Source: Carassius auratus (lineage: Eukaryota; Chordata; Actinopteri; Cypriniformes; Cyprinidae). From it: DNA of 64,000 bases. The notes under the pieces are model-generated. The model had not been told where the DNA came from and did not search any database. It saw only the letters and a list, made by a program, of their open reading frames with translations. The position numbers and the translations under genes were made by a program. Shown here piece by piece: positions 63,546 through 64,000 of this stretch (positions are counted from its first letter, which is position 1; each line of letters starts with the position of its first letter). The stretch spans positions 248,001 through 312,000 of the forward strand of contig NW_020524184.1 of NCBI RefSeq assembly GCF_003368295.1, written 5' to 3'.

Positions 63546-64000
63546 TTACTAAAACTTTACTTCACAAAGAAAAAAATATATTTATTATAAATATAGAAAA
63601 TATAAAATAGAGGGCAATTCGGTCAATCTGTAAATAAAAATGGGTTTCTATTCCAGATATATTAATTTACCATTAAATAAAAGACATTTGTAGTTGTAGA
63701 AGGGTGTTTCATACTGCAATTCATAATTCATCCAGCAGGGGGAAGCAAAACATTTCTTATTGAAAAGAGAAGCAGACAAGAGAAATATGGAGGACCAAAC
63801 CTTCAGAAATTAAGAATAGCTAAACAAAAATATAGATAAATAAATAAAATAACAGGGAAAACAAATAAAGAAATAGTTGACTTGATAAAAAAAGAAATAT
63901 AATGTGTGTGTAATAAAATTTAAACAGGAATTTGTTACTTTTTTCCTTTATGTATATTTGTTTTGTAATTTTTTTTTATTTTTATTTACTTATTCTCTCT
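63546..64000. other. AT-rich flank matching that of gene C
   Basis: Parallels 41946-42420 closely, including a CTCF-like variant at 63732-63745. No gene seen. Confidence 0.6.

Overview
The window looks like nuclear DNA of a bony fish, most likely a cyprinid. The evidence is AT-rich vertebrate intron-exon structure, 5S rRNA-derived SINE3 copies, a tRNA-derived SINE of the V-SINE/HAmo type, Tc1, pogo, Harbinger, hAT-like and TTAA-target DNA transposons, L1 and CR1/L2-like LINE fragments, and a solo LTR. There are no bacterial-type operons.

The backbone is a head-to-tail cluster of four paralogous genes on the minus strand, here called A (2410-6749, 3' part missing), B (15669-25005), C (33781-41501) and D (47533-63098). 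Each encodes a type I membrane receptor: signal peptide, seven scavenger receptor cysteine-rich (SRCR) domains each on one phase-1 exon, a 26-residue linker exon between domains 6 and 7, a Thr/Ser/Pro stalk with one transmembrane helix, and a cytoplasmic tail. The family is group B SRCR receptors (WC1/CD163/CD6-like). In B and C the tail is built from eight tiny exons, each carrying one acidic tyrosine motif (VYEEI, GYEDA, then six YDDV-like repeats). Spliced by the sites given, B is 1034 aa and C 1032 aa, with no stops or frameshifts. D is about 894 aa with a decayed tail. A runs into repeats before its tail is complete.

Between the genes lie traces of further rearrangement: orphan terminal tail exons (8906-9165), an orphan promoter block (28081-29170), repeated spacer DNA (10960-11930 like 44640-45480; 14930-15960 like 32450-34030), and two plus-strand fragments that resemble a CRACR2A/Rab44-type EF-hand/Rab protein (31.4-31.8 kb and 44.35-44.56 kb) on either side of gene C.

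Mobile DNA has remodelled individual copies. C has a solo LTR with perfect target duplications and a retroposed chimera of SINE3 plus a partial SRCR exon. D has a Tc1 element, a foldback element, an hAT-like element that duplicated the splice donor of SRCR5, and two TTAA-flanked elements, one with a LINE inside. B has a 2.4-kb insert with a 64-bp minisatellite and a SINE. The left end (1-1900) is a tandem-repeat array. The plausible shared job of A-D is surface recognition coupled to tyrosine-phosphorylation signalling in immune cells; ligand and cell type cannot be read from the sequence.
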